In this document: piece after piece, positions 27,838-37,315 of the stretch
How the letters are laid out: every line of letters starts with the position of its first letter
How positions within the stretch are numbered: the first letter of the stretch is position 1
DNA from: Piscinibacterium candidicorallinum
Lineage (GTDB): Bacteria; Pseudomonadota; Gammaproteobacteria; Burkholderiales; Burkholderiaceae_C
Reading direction: 5' to 3'
DNA: 64,000 nt
NCBI RefSeq assembly: GCF_047549485.1
Contig: NZ_CP180191.1
Coordinates: 2,790,001 to 2,854,000, forward strand
Program-made: the position numbers and the translations under genes
Notes under the pieces: generated by a model
Database searches by the model: none
Seen by the model: the letters and a program-made list of their open reading frames with translations, nothing else
Told to the model about the DNA's origin: nothing

Positions 27838-28195
27838 GAAAGAACCTGCAAAAACGATCTCGCCTCGCAAACCCGACGGGTTGCAAGGACATGGAAAACA
27901 TCGAGAACGATCAAGCCCGGTTCAATCGAACAATCACGCCACGAAAGCGTGTTCGCGTGCAGCAAGGCTGCGCAACAACCGGGGAATCAACAGTGCCGAT
28001 GGACTGGCGAAGGCGTGCTTCGCGTGGCGTCCAGTGCAAAAAGACAGCGGGCGAGGTGTGCAACCCGTGAATTGGATGCGGGCCGTCTGAATACAGACAC
28101 AGCGGCCGCGATAAGACGCAACATGTAGAAGTGTACCCGGGCAAGCCTGATCTGACCTAATCGGCCGTTGGGTGCGGCGCTCTAGCATCCGCGCC
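27838..28195. other. Divergent intergenic region, probable long leader of the helicase
   Basis: This gap separates the helicase (minus) from the pseudouridine synthase (plus). The part nearest the helicase is relatively AT-rich and includes a small inverted repeat AACCCG/CGGGTT at about 27870-27882. No ORF with coding character was found. A long 5' leader is plausible for a cold-inducible helicase but cannot be proved here. Confidence 0.4.
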
Positions 28196-28825
28196 ATGGA
28201 CGTGCAGATCCTGCATCAAGACGACTCAATCGTGGTGGCCGACAAGCCCAGCGGCCTCTTGGCCGTGCCCGGCCGCGGCGCCGAAAAGCTCGACAGCTTG
28301 GCCTGGCGCGTACAGCAGCGCTGGCCGGATGCGCGCGTGGTGCACCGTCTGGACATGGAGACCTCGGGTCTGATGGTCTTCGGCCTGGGGCTGGCGGCGC
28401 AGCGCGCCGTGTCGATGGCCTTTGAGCAGCGTCGCGTCGACAAGCGCTACATCGCGGTGGTGGCGGGCTTGCTGCACGAAGACGCCGGCACAGTTGATGC
28501 GCCACTGATCTGCGACTGGCCCAATCGCCCGCGTCAGAAGATCGATGCGATGCACGGCAAGCCCTCGCTCACTCACTGGACTGTGCTTGCCCGCGACCCG
28601 CACGCGCAAACCACGCGGGTGCGGCTCGAACCGGTAACCGGCCGCTCTCACCAGCTGCGCCTGCACATGCTGCACCTGGGCCACCCCATCCTGGGCGACA
28701 CGCTCTACGCCGACCGGGCAGCGCGCGCCGCCGCGCCCCGCCTGATGCTGCATGCGCAGTGGCTGCGCATCCCGCACCCAGGCAGCAGTGAGCTGCTCGA
28801 ATTCGATTGCCCTGTGCCGTTCTGA
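28196..28825 (+). CDS. rluA: RluA-family 23S rRNA/tRNA pseudouridine synthase
   Basis: 209 residues from ATG 28196. The catalytic motif HRLDMETSGL with its Asp lies near residue 53. YIAVVAG and the late PVTGRSHQLRLHMLHLGHPI are also diagnostic of RluA/RsuA-like synthases. There is no S4 domain, and the size matches RluA (about 219 residues in E. coli), which modifies U746 of 23S rRNA and U32 of some tRNAs; related RluA-like proteins could differ in target. An SDR gene follows after 34 bases. Confidence 0.85.
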   Translation: MDVQILHQDDSIVVADKPSGLLAVPGRGAEKLDSLAWRVQQRWPDARVVHRLDMETSGLMVFGLGLAAQRAVSMAFEQRRVDKRYIAVVAGLLHEDAGTVDAPLICDWPNRPRQKIDAMHGKPSLTHWTVLARDPHAQTTRVRLEPVTGRSHQLRLHMLHLGHPILGDTLYADRAARAAAPRLMLHAQWLRIPHPGSSELLEFDCPVPF

Positions 28826-28859
28826 ACCCCATTGCACCCATTCATAAGGAGCACCTGTC

Positions 28860-29588
28860 ATGAGCACCCCGCTCTTCATCATCACCGGCAGTTCACGCGG
28901 CCTCGGTCTCGGTCTCGCGCAGGCTTGTGCCGAGGCGGGATATCGGGTCCTCGGCATCGCCCGCAGGCAGGCTCCGGCGCTCGATGGCTGTGCCGAGCAG
29001 TGGGCCGCCGATCTATCCGATCCGCTGCCCGTGGCCGCGCGCCTGGAGACCTGGCTGCGCTCGCAAAGTCCGTCGGTCCTTGTACTGATCAACAACGCCG
29101 CACTGCTCACGGACCCCGGCCCGACCGATGCCGTGACGCCCGAAGCGCTAAGCCAGGCCCTGCGTGTCGGGCTTGAAGCGCCCCTGCTGCTCACGGCCGC
29201 CTGCCTGCGTGCCACGGCGGGCTGGACCACCTCGCGCAAGGTGGTGCTGATTTCCTCGGGCCTGGGCCGGCGTGCGATGGCTGGCTCGGCACCCTACTGC
29301 GCGCAAAAGGCGGGTCTGGACCACTTCGCGCGCGCTGCGGCGCTGGACGAGGCGCTCAAGCCGCATGGCGCGCGCATCGTGTCGCTGGCACCCGGGGTCA
29401 TCGACACCGACATGCAGGTGCAGCTGCGCAGCGCCAGCGGCCCGGGCTTCCCGGATCGCGGCTTGTTTGCTGACTACCACGCGAGCGGCCGACTCGCCAC
29501 GCCTCAGGCAGCGGCCCAGGCGGTGCTGCACTATGTGGCGCGCGCTGACTTTGGCAGCAATCCCGTGGCAGATGTGCGCGACGTCTGA
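28860..29588 (+). CDS. Short-chain dehydrogenase/reductase, sepiapterin-reductase-like
   Basis: 242 residues, with AAGGAGC eight bases before ATG 28860. The nucleotide-binding motif TGSSRGLGLGL is at residues 9-19, LINNAAL is in the middle, a catalytic Ser lies in VVLISSG, and YCAQK (Tyr and Lys) lies near residue 150. The end FGSNPVADVRDV and the GPGFPDRGLFADYHASGRL stretch resemble sepiapterin-reductase-type SDRs. It is a cytoplasmic NAD(P)H-dependent reductase; the true substrate is unknown. It may share a transcript with rluA and the ABC exporter behind it. Confidence 0.85.
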   Translation: MSTPLFIITGSSRGLGLGLAQACAEAGYRVLGIARRQAPALDGCAEQWAADLSDPLPVAARLETWLRSQSPSVLVLINNAALLTDPGPTDAVTPEALSQALRVGLEAPLLLTAACLRATAGWTTSRKVVLISSGLGRRAMAGSAPYCAQKAGLDHFARAAALDEALKPHGARIVSLAPGVIDTDMQVQLRSASGPGFPDRGLFADYHASGRLATPQAAAQAVLHYVARADFGSNPVADVRDV

Positions 29589-29630
29589 GTTGTCACGCAG
29601 GCGCCCGCGCTTGCTGGATACACTGCCCGG

Positions 29631-31448
29631 ATGAGCGCTCAGGACCACGCCATCCGCGCCACCTCCTCTGAAGCTGCACCACTCGTCCAAGACGGCCCTG
29701 GCCCACAAGGCCTAGGCGGTCTGCTGGCGGGTTTCGTGCGCAGGCATCTGCGTGCCTACGTGATTGCCGCCCTCATGCTCGCCGGCGTTGCGGTGCTGAC
29801 CGTGTGGCTGCCGCGCCAGATCGGGTATGTCGTGGATGCACTGGTGGCGCGGCAGCTCGATCTGCCGGGGCTGGCGCGCGAACTGGGCCTGATGATCGCT
29901 GCCGGCGTAGCCATCTACTTCCTGCGTGTGGGCTGGCGCCTCTACCTCTTTGCCGCGGCCTATCAGCTCGGACAAAGCCTGCGCACCCGCCTCTACACCC
30001 GCCTCACACTGCAAGGCCCGCGCTTCTTTCAGCGCAGACGTACGGGCGACCTGATGGCGAACGCCACCAACGACATCGACGCGGTAGAAATGACGGCCGG
30101 CGAAGCCATGCTGGCAGGCTTTGACGGCACGCTGACCCTCGTGCTGGTGGTGGCGATGATGACGCTGGGTGTGGATTGGCGCCTTGCGCTCGTGGCGCTG
30201 CTGCCCTTCCCGCTGATGGCGCTGGCCTTCTGGCACATCTCGCGGCATGTGCATGAGGCCTGGGCGCAATCGCTGGATCGGTTCAGCAAGCTCAATGAGC
30301 ATGTACAGGAAACCTTTGCCGGTGTGCGTACGGTGCGTGCGCTGGGGCTCGAGCAACGCAGCGAGAAGCACTTTGGCGAACTGGCCAAGAAGGCTGCAGA
30401 CACGAGCTTTGATGCGCAGCGCTGGGAGGCAGCGTACGAACCGGCGGTGGGCTTCACGCTCGCCACGGCCACGGCCATCACGCTGGGTTTTGGTGGCTAT
30501 CTGATCTGGCAGAAGGAAATGACCGTTGGCCAGCTCACCACGTTCTCGCTCTACCTCGGGAATCTGATCTGGCCCATGTTTGCAGCGGGCTGGGTGCTGT
30601 CGCTGATCGAGCGCGGCAAGGCGGCCTGGGCGCGTCTCGGGCCGGTGTTGCATGAACCGCTCACTGTGGAGGATGCTGGCAGCGTCACCGGCATCGCGCC
30701 CGGCCCACTGGTGGCGCAGGCACTGAGTTTCACCTACCCGACCCAGCAGCGGCGCGCGCTGGACGACGTCGACTTTCGGCTTGAACCCGGTCAGATGCTG
30801 GGCCTCGTGGGCCCGACGGGCGCCGGCAAGACCACCCTGGTACGCCTGCTGCTGCGCCAGTACGCCCCGAGCCATGGCGCGCTGCTTTGGAGCGGCAAGC
30901 CGCTGGCGGACTACTCGCTGCAGGCCCTGCGCGAAGCCGTGAGCTGGGTCTCCCAGGAGCCCTTCCTGTTCACCGCAAGCGTGGCGGACAACATCCGCCT
31001 GGCCAAGCCGGATGCCACGCGAGAGGAAGTCGAACGCGTTGCCCGGCTAGCCGCGGTGCACGAGGACATCATGCGCTTGCCTCGCGGCTACGACACACCC
31101 GTGGGCGAGCGCGGTGTGACGCTCTCTGGCGGGCAGAACCAGCGCGTTGCCATTGCGCGAGCGTTGCTTGCCGATGCACCGCTGCTCGTTCTTGATGATG
31201 CACTTTCTGCTGTGGACACCGGGACTGAGGCTGCGATCCTCTCGCACATGAAGCAGGCCCGCGCCGGCCGTACCGTGATCGTGATCGGCCACCGGCTGAG
31301 CGCACTTGTCGAGGCGGATCACACCCTTGTGCTGCGCGATGGGCGAGTCGTGGAACAGGGCAATCATGCGCAACTCGTGGCGCATGACGGCTGGTACGCC
31401 CGTCAGTGGCGCTATCAACAGCTCGAAGCCTCACTGGATGCGGACTGA
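29631..31448 (+). CDS. ABC exporter half-transporter, MdlA-like, with a degenerate catalytic site
   Basis: 605 residues: a six-helix type IV (exporter) transmembrane domain at about 35-320, then an ATPase domain. Walker A is GPTGAGKTT, the signature is LSGGQNQR, and Walker B is LLVLDDALSAVD, with Asp in place of the catalytic Glu. The H-loop is IGHRLS. A partner gene begins nine bases downstream, and its Walker B has the normal Glu. One consensus and one degenerate site is the rule for heterodimeric exporters such as TM287/288 and BmrCD. The likely role is drug, lipid or peptide export across the inner membrane. Confidence 0.9.
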   Translation: MSAQDHAIRATSSEAAPLVQDGPGPQGLGGLLAGFVRRHLRAYVIAALMLAGVAVLTVWLPRQIGYVVDALVARQLDLPGLARELGLMIAAGVAIYFLRVGWRLYLFAAAYQLGQSLRTRLYTRLTLQGPRFFQRRRTGDLMANATNDIDAVEMTAGEAMLAGFDGTLTLVLVVAMMTLGVDWRLALVALLPFPLMALAFWHISRHVHEAWAQSLDRFSKLNEHVQETFAGVRTVRALGLEQRSEKHFGELAKKAADTSFDAQRWEAAYEPAVGFTLATATAITLGFGGYLIWQKEMTVGQLTTFSLYLGNLIWPMFAAGWVLSLIERGKAAWARLGPVLHEPLTVEDAGSVTGIAPGPLVAQALSFTYPTQQRRALDDVDFRLEPGQMLGLVGPTGAGKTTLVRLLLRQYAPSHGALLWSGKPLADYSLQALREAVSWVSQEPFLFTASVADNIRLAKPDATREEVERVARLAAVHEDIMRLPRGYDTPVGERGVTLSGGQNQRVAIARALLADAPLLVLDDALSAVDTGTEAAILSHMKQARAGRTVIVIGHRLSALVEADHTLVLRDGRVVEQGNHAQLVAHDGWYARQWRYQQLEASLDAD

Positions 31449-31457
31449 GGTCGCCCG

Positions 31458-33311
31458 ATGGCTGATGACGCAAGCGTGATGAACCTCGCAGACGAGAAGC
31501 ACCGTCCCACCACCGCGGCGGAGCGCCGTGAAGCGTTCGAGCTCCTGCGCAAGGCAGCCAGCCCGGACAGCGCGCACCTGCGGGCCGGCCTGCTCTGGCT
31601 GGCCGTGGCCGCGGGCCTGGAAGCGCTCGGGCCGGTGTTGGGCAAGTGGTTCATCGACACCTATCTGATCCCGCGCCACGGCGACCTGCCCGCGATGTTC
31701 GGCATCGTGGGGGGCGTCCTGCTGGCTGGCTGCATCGCGAGCTGGGTGCGCTATCTGCAGCTGGTGCGCCTGGCCGGCGTTGCCATGCGCTCCGTGCAGC
31801 GCATCCGGGAGCAGGTGTACGCACACGTACTTGCCTTGCCGATGAGCTTCTTCGACCGCGCGATCATCGGCCAGCTGGTCAGCCGCGTCACCAACGACAC
31901 CGAGTCCGTCAAGGGTCTGTACGTTCAGGTGCTTTTCGTCATGCTCGACAGCGTGATTGCCCTGGCCGGCATGATGATCGTGATGGCCTTCCTGGACTGG
32001 CGCCTGATGCTGATCGTGGCGACGCTGATACCGGCCGTGGTTGCGATCGTCGCCCTCTATCAGCGCTGGAGTGCGCCAGCGGTCAGCCGCGCCCGCGAGC
32101 TGCGCAGCGACATCAATGCCCAGATGGCGGAGTCCATCAACGGCATGCCGGTGATTCAGGCGAGCAATGCAGCGCAGCGCTTCGCGGCCCGCTTTGCCCA
32201 GACCAATGCCAGCCACTACGAGTCACGGCTGGCGGAGCTGCGTGCCAACGCCTGGCTGCTGCGTCCGGCACTGGACTTCCTGAACGTGCTGCTGATCTGC
32301 GCGGTGATCCTCGTGTTCGGCATCCGCTCCGGGACAGAGACGGGCGGGCTGTCGGCCATCGAGGTGGGTGTTCTGTACGCGTTCATCAGCTACATCGCCC
32401 GCGTGGTGGAGCCGCTGATCCAGATCACCATGCAGTTCTCCGTGCTGCAGCAGTCGATCGTTTCCGCAGCGCGCGTGAACCACCTGATCAAGGAAGCCGA
32501 AGCCCCCAAGGCTGCCAGCGCAGGCGAAGTGCGCAAGGGCGCGATCCGGATCGAGAACCTGGACTTTGCCTATAACCCCGGCGTTCGCGTGCTCCATCAG
32601 ATCAACCTGGACATTCCCGCGGGGAGTTTCTTCGGCATCGTTGGTCACACGGGGAGCGGCAAGAGCACCTTGCTGTCCCTGCTGCTGAGGTTCTATGAAT
32701 CCGAGCCCGGTGCGATTCGCATTGACGGTCAGCCGCTGATGTCACTGGGCGATGAAGCGTTTCGGCGCGCTGTCGGGCTGGTGCCTCAGGAGCCCTTCCT
32801 GCTTGCAGCCAGCGCGCGCGAAAACATCGACATGGGCCGAGGATTGAGCGAAGAGCGAATCGTCGCAGCGGCCCAGGCGGCACGGGCGCACGACTTCGTA
32901 CTGCAGCTTCCTGAGGGCTACGACACCGCCTTGGGCGAAGGCGGTGCGCGCCTGTCGGTGGGCCAGAAGCAGCTTCTGGCGATTGCCAGAGCCTTGGCGG
33001 GCGATCCGAAAATACTCTTTCTGGACGAAGCCACCAGCCACATCGACAGTGAAACCGAGCAGCAGGTGCAGCAGGCGCTGTCCGAACTGCGCGGGCGTGT
33101 CACCGTGGTTGCGATCGCACACCGACTCTCCACGATCCGCGACGCAGATCGCATCGTGGTCCTTAACCACGGGCGCCTGGCGGAACTCGGATCACATGAT
33201 CAGCTGATGGCGATCTCCGGCGGGATATACCAGCGGCTCTACCAGCTGCAGCAAATCGAGATCGCCAATGAGCAGGAACTCAATGCGCAGCCTTCTGCAA
33301 GCCCGGCCTGA
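31458..33311 (+). CDS. ABC exporter half-transporter, MdlB-like, with a consensus Walker B
   Basis: 617 residues. The transmembrane domain is at about 35-335, with MSFFDRAIIGQLVSRVTNDTE (coupling region; here quoted only as FFDRAIIGQLVSRVTND). The ATPase has Walker A GHTGSGKST, a divergent signature LSVGQKQ, Walker B ILFLDEATSHID with catalytic Glu, and H-loop IAHRLS. It pairs with the preceding gene: its degenerate signature faces the partner's nucleotide site and vice versa. The two are co-transcribed, and the next gene starts inside its 3' end. Confidence 0.9.
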   Translation: MADDASVMNLADEKHRPTTAAERREAFELLRKAASPDSAHLRAGLLWLAVAAGLEALGPVLGKWFIDTYLIPRHGDLPAMFGIVGGVLLAGCIASWVRYLQLVRLAGVAMRSVQRIREQVYAHVLALPMSFFDRAIIGQLVSRVTNDTESVKGLYVQVLFVMLDSVIALAGMMIVMAFLDWRLMLIVATLIPAVVAIVALYQRWSAPAVSRARELRSDINAQMAESINGMPVIQASNAAQRFAARFAQTNASHYESRLAELRANAWLLRPALDFLNVLLICAVILVFGIRSGTETGGLSAIEVGVLYAFISYIARVVEPLIQITMQFSVLQQSIVSAARVNHLIKEAEAPKAASAGEVRKGAIRIENLDFAYNPGVRVLHQINLDIPAGSFFGIVGHTGSGKSTLLSLLLRFYESEPGAIRIDGQPLMSLGDEAFRRAVGLVPQEPFLLAASARENIDMGRGLSEERIVAAAQAARAHDFVLQLPEGYDTALGEGGARLSVGQKQLLAIARALAGDPKILFLDEATSHIDSETEQQVQQALSELRGRVTVVAIAHRLSTIRDADRIVVLNHGRLAELGSHDQLMAISGGIYQRLYQLQQIEIANEQELNAQPSASPA

Positions 33312-33912
33312 GCACGTTCAGCCGGTCGAACTGGCCAAGGCCTATCGGCTCATGAACCACGGACCGACGGTCCTGGTCAGCAGCAGCCATGCCGGGCGCA
33401 GCAATGTCATGGCTGCCGCGTGGTCCATGCCACTGGACTTCACTCCACCGAAAGTCTGCGTGGTCATCGACAAATCCACGCTGACGCGTCGGCTGGTCGA
33501 GGCCTCCGGACAGTTCACGCTGGCCGTACCGAGCCGCGCAGCTGCAGCGGCAACCCTCGCTGTCGGGCGGACATCGGGGTCGGCCCTGCCGATGGATGAA
33601 GACAAGTTCGAGCACTACGGCCTGTCGTTTCATGCGGGTCAGCTGGGAGCGCCGCTTCCGGCAGACTGTCTTGCCTGGCTTGAGTGCGAGGTGATCGATG
33701 AACCACACAACCAGCAGGTGTACGACCTGTTCATCGGTGAAGTGAGGCACGCCTGGGCGGACACCCGGGTCTTTCGCGACGGGCACTGGCACGCGGGAGG
33801 TGAATCGCTGCAAAGCATTCACTACATTGCGGGTGGCAGTTTCTTTGCTGCCAGCGAGTCCTTCGTCACGGAGCCCCTGCAGCCATGCGCGCCCTCTTCG
33901 CACTCGGACTGA
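33268..33912 (+). CDS. Flavin reductase-like (FMN-binding split-barrel) protein
   Basis: Up to 214 residues. It overlaps the MdlB gene by 44 bases; ATG 33268 or 33283 are both possible. The flavin-reductase-like domain is visible: PTVLVSSSHAGRSNVMAAAW, here the conserved substrate/flavin strand, then PPKVCVVIDKSTLTRRLVE and a late IHYIAGGSFF. Members are FMN-binding oxidoreductases that use NAD(P)H. It is cytoplasmic. The tight overlaps on both sides (28 bases with the next gene) show translational coupling in the 29631-34842 operon. Confidence 0.8.
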   Translation: MSRNSMRSLLQARPEHVQPVELAKAYRLMNHGPTVLVSSSHAGRSNVMAAAWSMPLDFTPPKVCVVIDKSTLTRRLVEASGQFTLAVPSRAAAAATLAVGRTSGSALPMDEDKFEHYGLSFHAGQLGAPLPADCLAWLECEVIDEPHNQQVYDLFIGEVRHAWADTRVFRDGHWHAGGESLQSIHYIAGGSFFAASESFVTEPLQPCAPSSHSD

Positions 33913-34394
33913 CCCTAGCGCTCTCGGCCTGCGCCATCAGCGTGAACACCGATCCGCACCCCCCACAGACAAAGGCAAGCCGCAGCGTGACGCCCGCTGA
34001 GCGCACGCTGCTCGAGAAGCAGGTGGCCCACGCCGAGCGCACCTTCGCCAGGACCATGGCAGACCGCGACCTTGCGGAGTTCGAGCGCTTCCTCTCCGTG
34101 GAGACGGTGTGGAAGTCCGGACCCGATGGCGAGAACAAGCCCCTGCGTGGCCCGGAGGCTGTGGTCGGATACTGGAAGCGCTACTTCGAGACGCCGGCAG
34201 CGCCCTTCTCCTGGAAGCCTGCGAGTGTGCACGTGACCGACGCAGGTGACCTCGCCATCAGTGCCGGACCGGTCTACGACCCCAGCGGCAAGCGATTCGC
34301 GACCTACACCAGCATCTGGCGGCAGGAATCGCCAGGCATCTGGAAAGTGCTGTTCGACTGGGGCTCGCCTTGGATCGAGTCCACCCAGCGTTGA
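33885..34394 (+). CDS. DUF4440/SnoaL-like lipoprotein
   Basis: 169 residues. The signal peptide is ALFALGLTLALSAC, with the lipobox Cys near residue 16. The mature part has the NTF2-like fold pattern: a helix with ERTFARTMADRDLAEFERFL, then GPEAVVGYWKRYF and paired strands ending in WRQESPGIWKVLFDWG. It overlaps the flavin reductase gene by 28 bases and is followed by the CPBP protease after 22 bases. NTF2-like proteins are pocket or dimer scaffolds, and enzymatic function is not predictable. It is probably in the periplasm, anchored to the outer membrane. Confidence 0.75.
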   Translation: MRALFALGLTLALSACAISVNTDPHPPQTKASRSVTPAERTLLEKQVAHAERTFARTMADRDLAEFERFLSVETVWKSGPDGENKPLRGPEAVVGYWKRYFETPAAPFSWKPASVHVTDAGDLAISAGPVYDPSGKRFATYTSIWRQESPGIWKVLFDWGSPWIESTQR

Positions 34395-34416
34395 AATCGC
34401 ACTGAACACTCCGGAG

Positions 34417-34842
34417 ATGAATGCGCGGCTGCGGCTGAACCTGTGGGTGGCGGTCACGCTTGGCGTGGGCGCGAGTGCCTGTGCAGCGGCCGGCGTGCGG
34501 CTCCCCACCGCGCTCACCGGTGCCTGGGGAGTGCTTCTGCTAATCGTCGTCAGCCCGATTCTCGAAGAGTGGCTGTTGCGCGCCGGCCTGCATGACGCAC
34601 TGGCGCGGCGCTGGCCCGAGCGGTCCCGCGGCTGGACGTCTCCCATCACGCTCGCCGTCGCGGCCGCGTTTGCACTCGCCCACGCCGCGGTGCAATGGCA
34701 CTGGCAGGGGCTGCTGACTCTGGCTCCGGCCTGGCTGATCGGCTGGGCATACTCGGAGAGCCGGTCCCTGGGCTGGGCCATCAGCCACCACGCCCTGGCC
34801 AATGCGGCGCTGCTCGCCTCGGGCCTCTGGCTCAGCCGCTAG
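34417..34842 (+). CDS. CPBP (CAAX-like) glutamic-type intramembrane protease, probable sorting protease (MrtJ-like)
   Basis: 141 residues from ATG 34417, very short for a CPBP protein. The three motifs are intact: EExxxR (Glu50, Glu51, Arg55), FxxxH (Phe85, His89) and HxxxN (His125, Asn129). Helices are at about 9-26, 36-50, 76-92, 98-113 and 120-138. Small CPBP proteases of this kind (MrtJ and relatives) are the predicted processing enzymes for C-terminal sorting tails, and the two next plus-strand genes end in such tails. The ribosome site GGAG almost touches the ATG, so the start could be different. The protease call is firm; the link to the tails is inferred from adjacency. Confidence 0.75.
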   Translation: MNARLRLNLWVAVTLGVGASACAAAGVRLPTALTGAWGVLLLIVVSPILEEWLLRAGLHDALARRWPERSRGWTSPITLAVAAAFALAHAAVQWHWQGLLTLAPAWLIGWAYSESRSLGWAISHHALANAALLASGLWLSR

Positions 34843-34992
34843 GCAGACTCCCTCTCTGGGGTAATCACTAGGACTGCGCTGCGCTCAGCCCCCGAAGCTG
34901 AAGCGAGGCTGTCACATGCCTGAAATACGTTCTCTCGAATGCCCGCGCGGGCGCTTTCTGCCTCGCGCGCGTCATGATTCCGAGAGGTCAAG
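34843..34992. promoter_or_regulatory. Intergenic region before the cytochrome fusion genes
   Basis: 150 bases between the CPBP protease and the first cytochrome fusion. A GAGAGG site at 34982-34987 serves GTG 34993. No confident -10/-35 pair or terminator hairpin was seen, so transcription from upstream may continue. Confidence 0.3.
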
Positions 34993-37089
34993 GTGCTTTC
35001 CATTGCACGGTGGATGCTCACCACCACGCTCACGCTTTGCGGGCTGACCGCACACGCGCAAACAGGCGATCCTGTGGCGGGTGCCACCAAGTACCAGACC
35101 GTCTACGTCAATGAAGCCTGGCCTCTGCAGCCCAAATCAGGCAGCTGCGTGGCCTGCCATGGCAGTGCCCAGGCCCCCTCAATCAGCTTCAACGGCCGCG
35201 AGACGCCCGCGGGCATCGCCTTCGCCATCGCGAACAACCGCGGCGGCAAGGGCTTTCTGGACGGCATCCTGGGTGCGCAGGACATCGCCGACATCTCGGC
35301 CTACATCACCAACCCGAACATCAGCGTCGCCCCGGTGATTCGCATCAACCCTTCTGCGCTGGTGCTCAGCGGCACAGTCGTAACGCCAGCCGAAGGCACG
35401 CTCAATCTGGCCAACACCGGGGCGCGTGCACTGTTCATCAACGCGATCAGCGTGTCGGGTACAGGCTTCGCGCTGAATGCCGCCGGAACGACCTGTCGGC
35501 TCAACGAGCCGATTGCAGTGAACGCCCAGTGCCAGCTGGCCGTGCGATTCACCAGCAGCCAAGCTGTGAGCAATGCGCAGGGGTTTCTGGTCATCAACCA
35601 CAATGCGCCGGGCAATGTGAGCACGATCACTCTGAGCGCAAGCATCGGCAGCGGCGCCGGTATCACGGTCGCGGGTGGCCCCTTAAGATTTCCCGACACG
35701 CCCATCGGAACAAGCTCGTCTGAGCAACTGCTCATTCTTCGCAGCACGGGGTCGGTCGCCCTGCGCATCAACAGCATCGTTCTCAGCCCCGCAGACTATC
35801 TCTCCGGGCCCAGCACCACGTGCGCACCGGGCACGGACATCCCCGCAGGCGGCAGCTGCACGCTGGGCGTCCTGCTTCGGCCCGCAATGCAGGGGCCGCG
35901 CCCCGGCAGCGTGAGCATCACTCACAACGCATCCAGTACGCCAACAACGGTCGATCTGTCTGGCGTTGGCACGACATCGTCCAACCCAGTGGCTCGTTGG
36001 AGCGCAAATACGCTGGACTTCCCCGCCACGCCGGTCGGCAGCACCGGCGCGAGCCAAAGTCTTGCAATCAGCAACTCCGGCAGCGCGCCGCTTGTCATCA
36101 GCGGCTTCAGCATCTCAGGCGTGAGCTTTCAGCTTGCAGACGAAACCTGCACCCGGGCAGCACTGGTCCCGGGCGGGACCTGCAGCGTGAGTGTGCGGTT
36201 TGCACCGGCGGCAACAGGCACCAGCAGCGGCACGCTCACCATCAGCTCCAACAGCAGCCCGCCCGCAGCGCCCGTGGCACTGAGCGGCGTCGGCGTACCC
36301 GAAGGCACGGCGATCCTCAGTGCAGCCCCCGCGGAGTTGAGCTTTGCGAGCACGCCAGTGGGGCAATCTGCCCAAGCACTGAGTCTGACGGTCACGAACA
36401 CGGGGGCCGCTGCAGCGACACTCAGCGCGCCGCGTATCAGCGGCGCGCATGCGGGAGACTTCTCCGTGACGCCGGATGCAGCATGCAGCGCCGGCTCCAT
36501 CCTGCCGCCCACAGGGCGCTGCTTGTTGAGCGTTACCTTCACCCCGCGCGCGGCAGGTGCGCGCACCGCAAGTCTCAGCATTGGCGGTGCCAGCACCGCA
36601 GCAATCAGCCTGGTGGGTACGGCGACGCCCGCGGCCGCATCGCTCACGGTCGACGTGGGTTCCGTTGTGGACCTCGGTACCGTGATCGCAGGCAGCCGCG
36701 TGACGCGCAGTATCCGGCTCAGTGCCGGAGCGGCGGATCTGCTCGTTGGCTCCATCGTGATCAACGGGCCATTCAGCATCGAACCCACAGGCTCATGCGG
36801 ACGCAGCGGCTTTTCGATCAGTGCGGGTCAGAGCTGCACGGTCGACCTGTCGTTCTCGGCGCTCTCGGAAGGCGCGAACACGGGCAGCCTCGTCATCACG
36901 AGCACCGCGCCCGGCAGCCCGACCGCGGTACAACTGTCTGCAACTGTCCAGCGATCCAACGCTGCCCGCGAAGGAGGCGGCTGTTCTCTTGCAGGGCGCC
37001 ATGCGCCTTTCGACCCGCTGCTTCCCGTGCTGCTGCTCTTGAGCGTGGTGGTGGTATGGACACGGGCGCGCCAGCGTTCGAACGGCTGA
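34993..37089 (+). CDS. Cytochrome c / choice-of-anchor-D fusion with C-terminal CTERM sorting tail
   Basis: 698 residues, GTG start with GAGAGG five bases upstream. The signal peptide is 1-22 (ending AHAQ). A mono-haem cytochrome c domain (about 24-112) has the haem site CVACH at 52-56. Then come about five choice-of-anchor-D (HYDIN/ASH-like Ig) repeats of about 105 residues, each with FxxTPVGxSSxxxxLxIxNxG-type strands and paired Cys (TCxxG and SCxL). The tail is EGGGCSLAG (Cys664), then FDPLLP, a transmembrane stretch and RARQR, the Gly-rich/Cys/TM/basic layout of JDVT-CTERM-like sorting signals. It is predicted to be cleaved and lipid-anchored at Cys664 by the nearby CPBP protease, exposing a haem domain far from the membrane. 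The combination of haem, Ig stalk and CTERM is unusual. Confidence 0.8.
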   Translation: MLSIARWMLTTTLTLCGLTAHAQTGDPVAGATKYQTVYVNEAWPLQPKSGSCVACHGSAQAPSISFNGRETPAGIAFAIANNRGGKGFLDGILGAQDIADISAYITNPNISVAPVIRINPSALVLSGTVVTPAEGTLNLANTGARALFINAISVSGTGFALNAAGTTCRLNEPIAVNAQCQLAVRFTSSQAVSNAQGFLVINHNAPGNVSTITLSASIGSGAGITVAGGPLRFPDTPIGTSSSEQLLILRSTGSVALRINSIVLSPADYLSGPSTTCAPGTDIPAGGSCTLGVLLRPAMQGPRPGSVSITHNASSTPTTVDLSGVGTTSSNPVARWSANTLDFPATPVGSTGASQSLAISNSGSAPLVISGFSISGVSFQLADETCTRAALVPGGTCSVSVRFAPAATGTSSGTLTISSNSSPPAAPVALSGVGVPEGTAILSAAPAELSFASTPVGQSAQALSLTVTNTGAAAATLSAPRISGAHAGDFSVTPDAACSAGSILPPTGRCLLSVTFTPRAAGARTASLSIGGASTAAISLVGTATPAAASLTVDVGSVVDLGTVIAGSRVTRSIRLSAGAADLLVGSIVINGPFSIEPTGSCGRSGFSISAGQSCTVDLSFSALSEGANTGSLVITSTAPGSPTAVQLSATVQRSNAAREGGGCSLAGRHAPFDPLLPVLLLLSVVVVWTRARQRSNG

Positions 37090-37315
37090 GGCCAGCCCCG
37101 CGCATTGACGGATCGTCATCGCGCAAGGTGGGCGGTATGCGAACTGGCATGCACCGTTTCAAGCCGTTACACACCACAGGCTCAATACCGGTCATCCTAG
37201 GGCCGATCCTCCCTCCATGCGCCGCGCGCACCCATTACGCTCGCGTGTCGCGGTGCTGAGATGCCGCGTGGCCGCCCCCAAGCAGCCACAGACCAATCGA
37301 ATCAGGGGCTTTCGA

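Noticed and set aside
36001..36080. STGAS in the first cytochrome fusion as a flavinylation site
   Set aside because: The Asp required three residues before the Ser/Thr is missing (Val instead), and the segment is part of a normal Ig-repeat strand.
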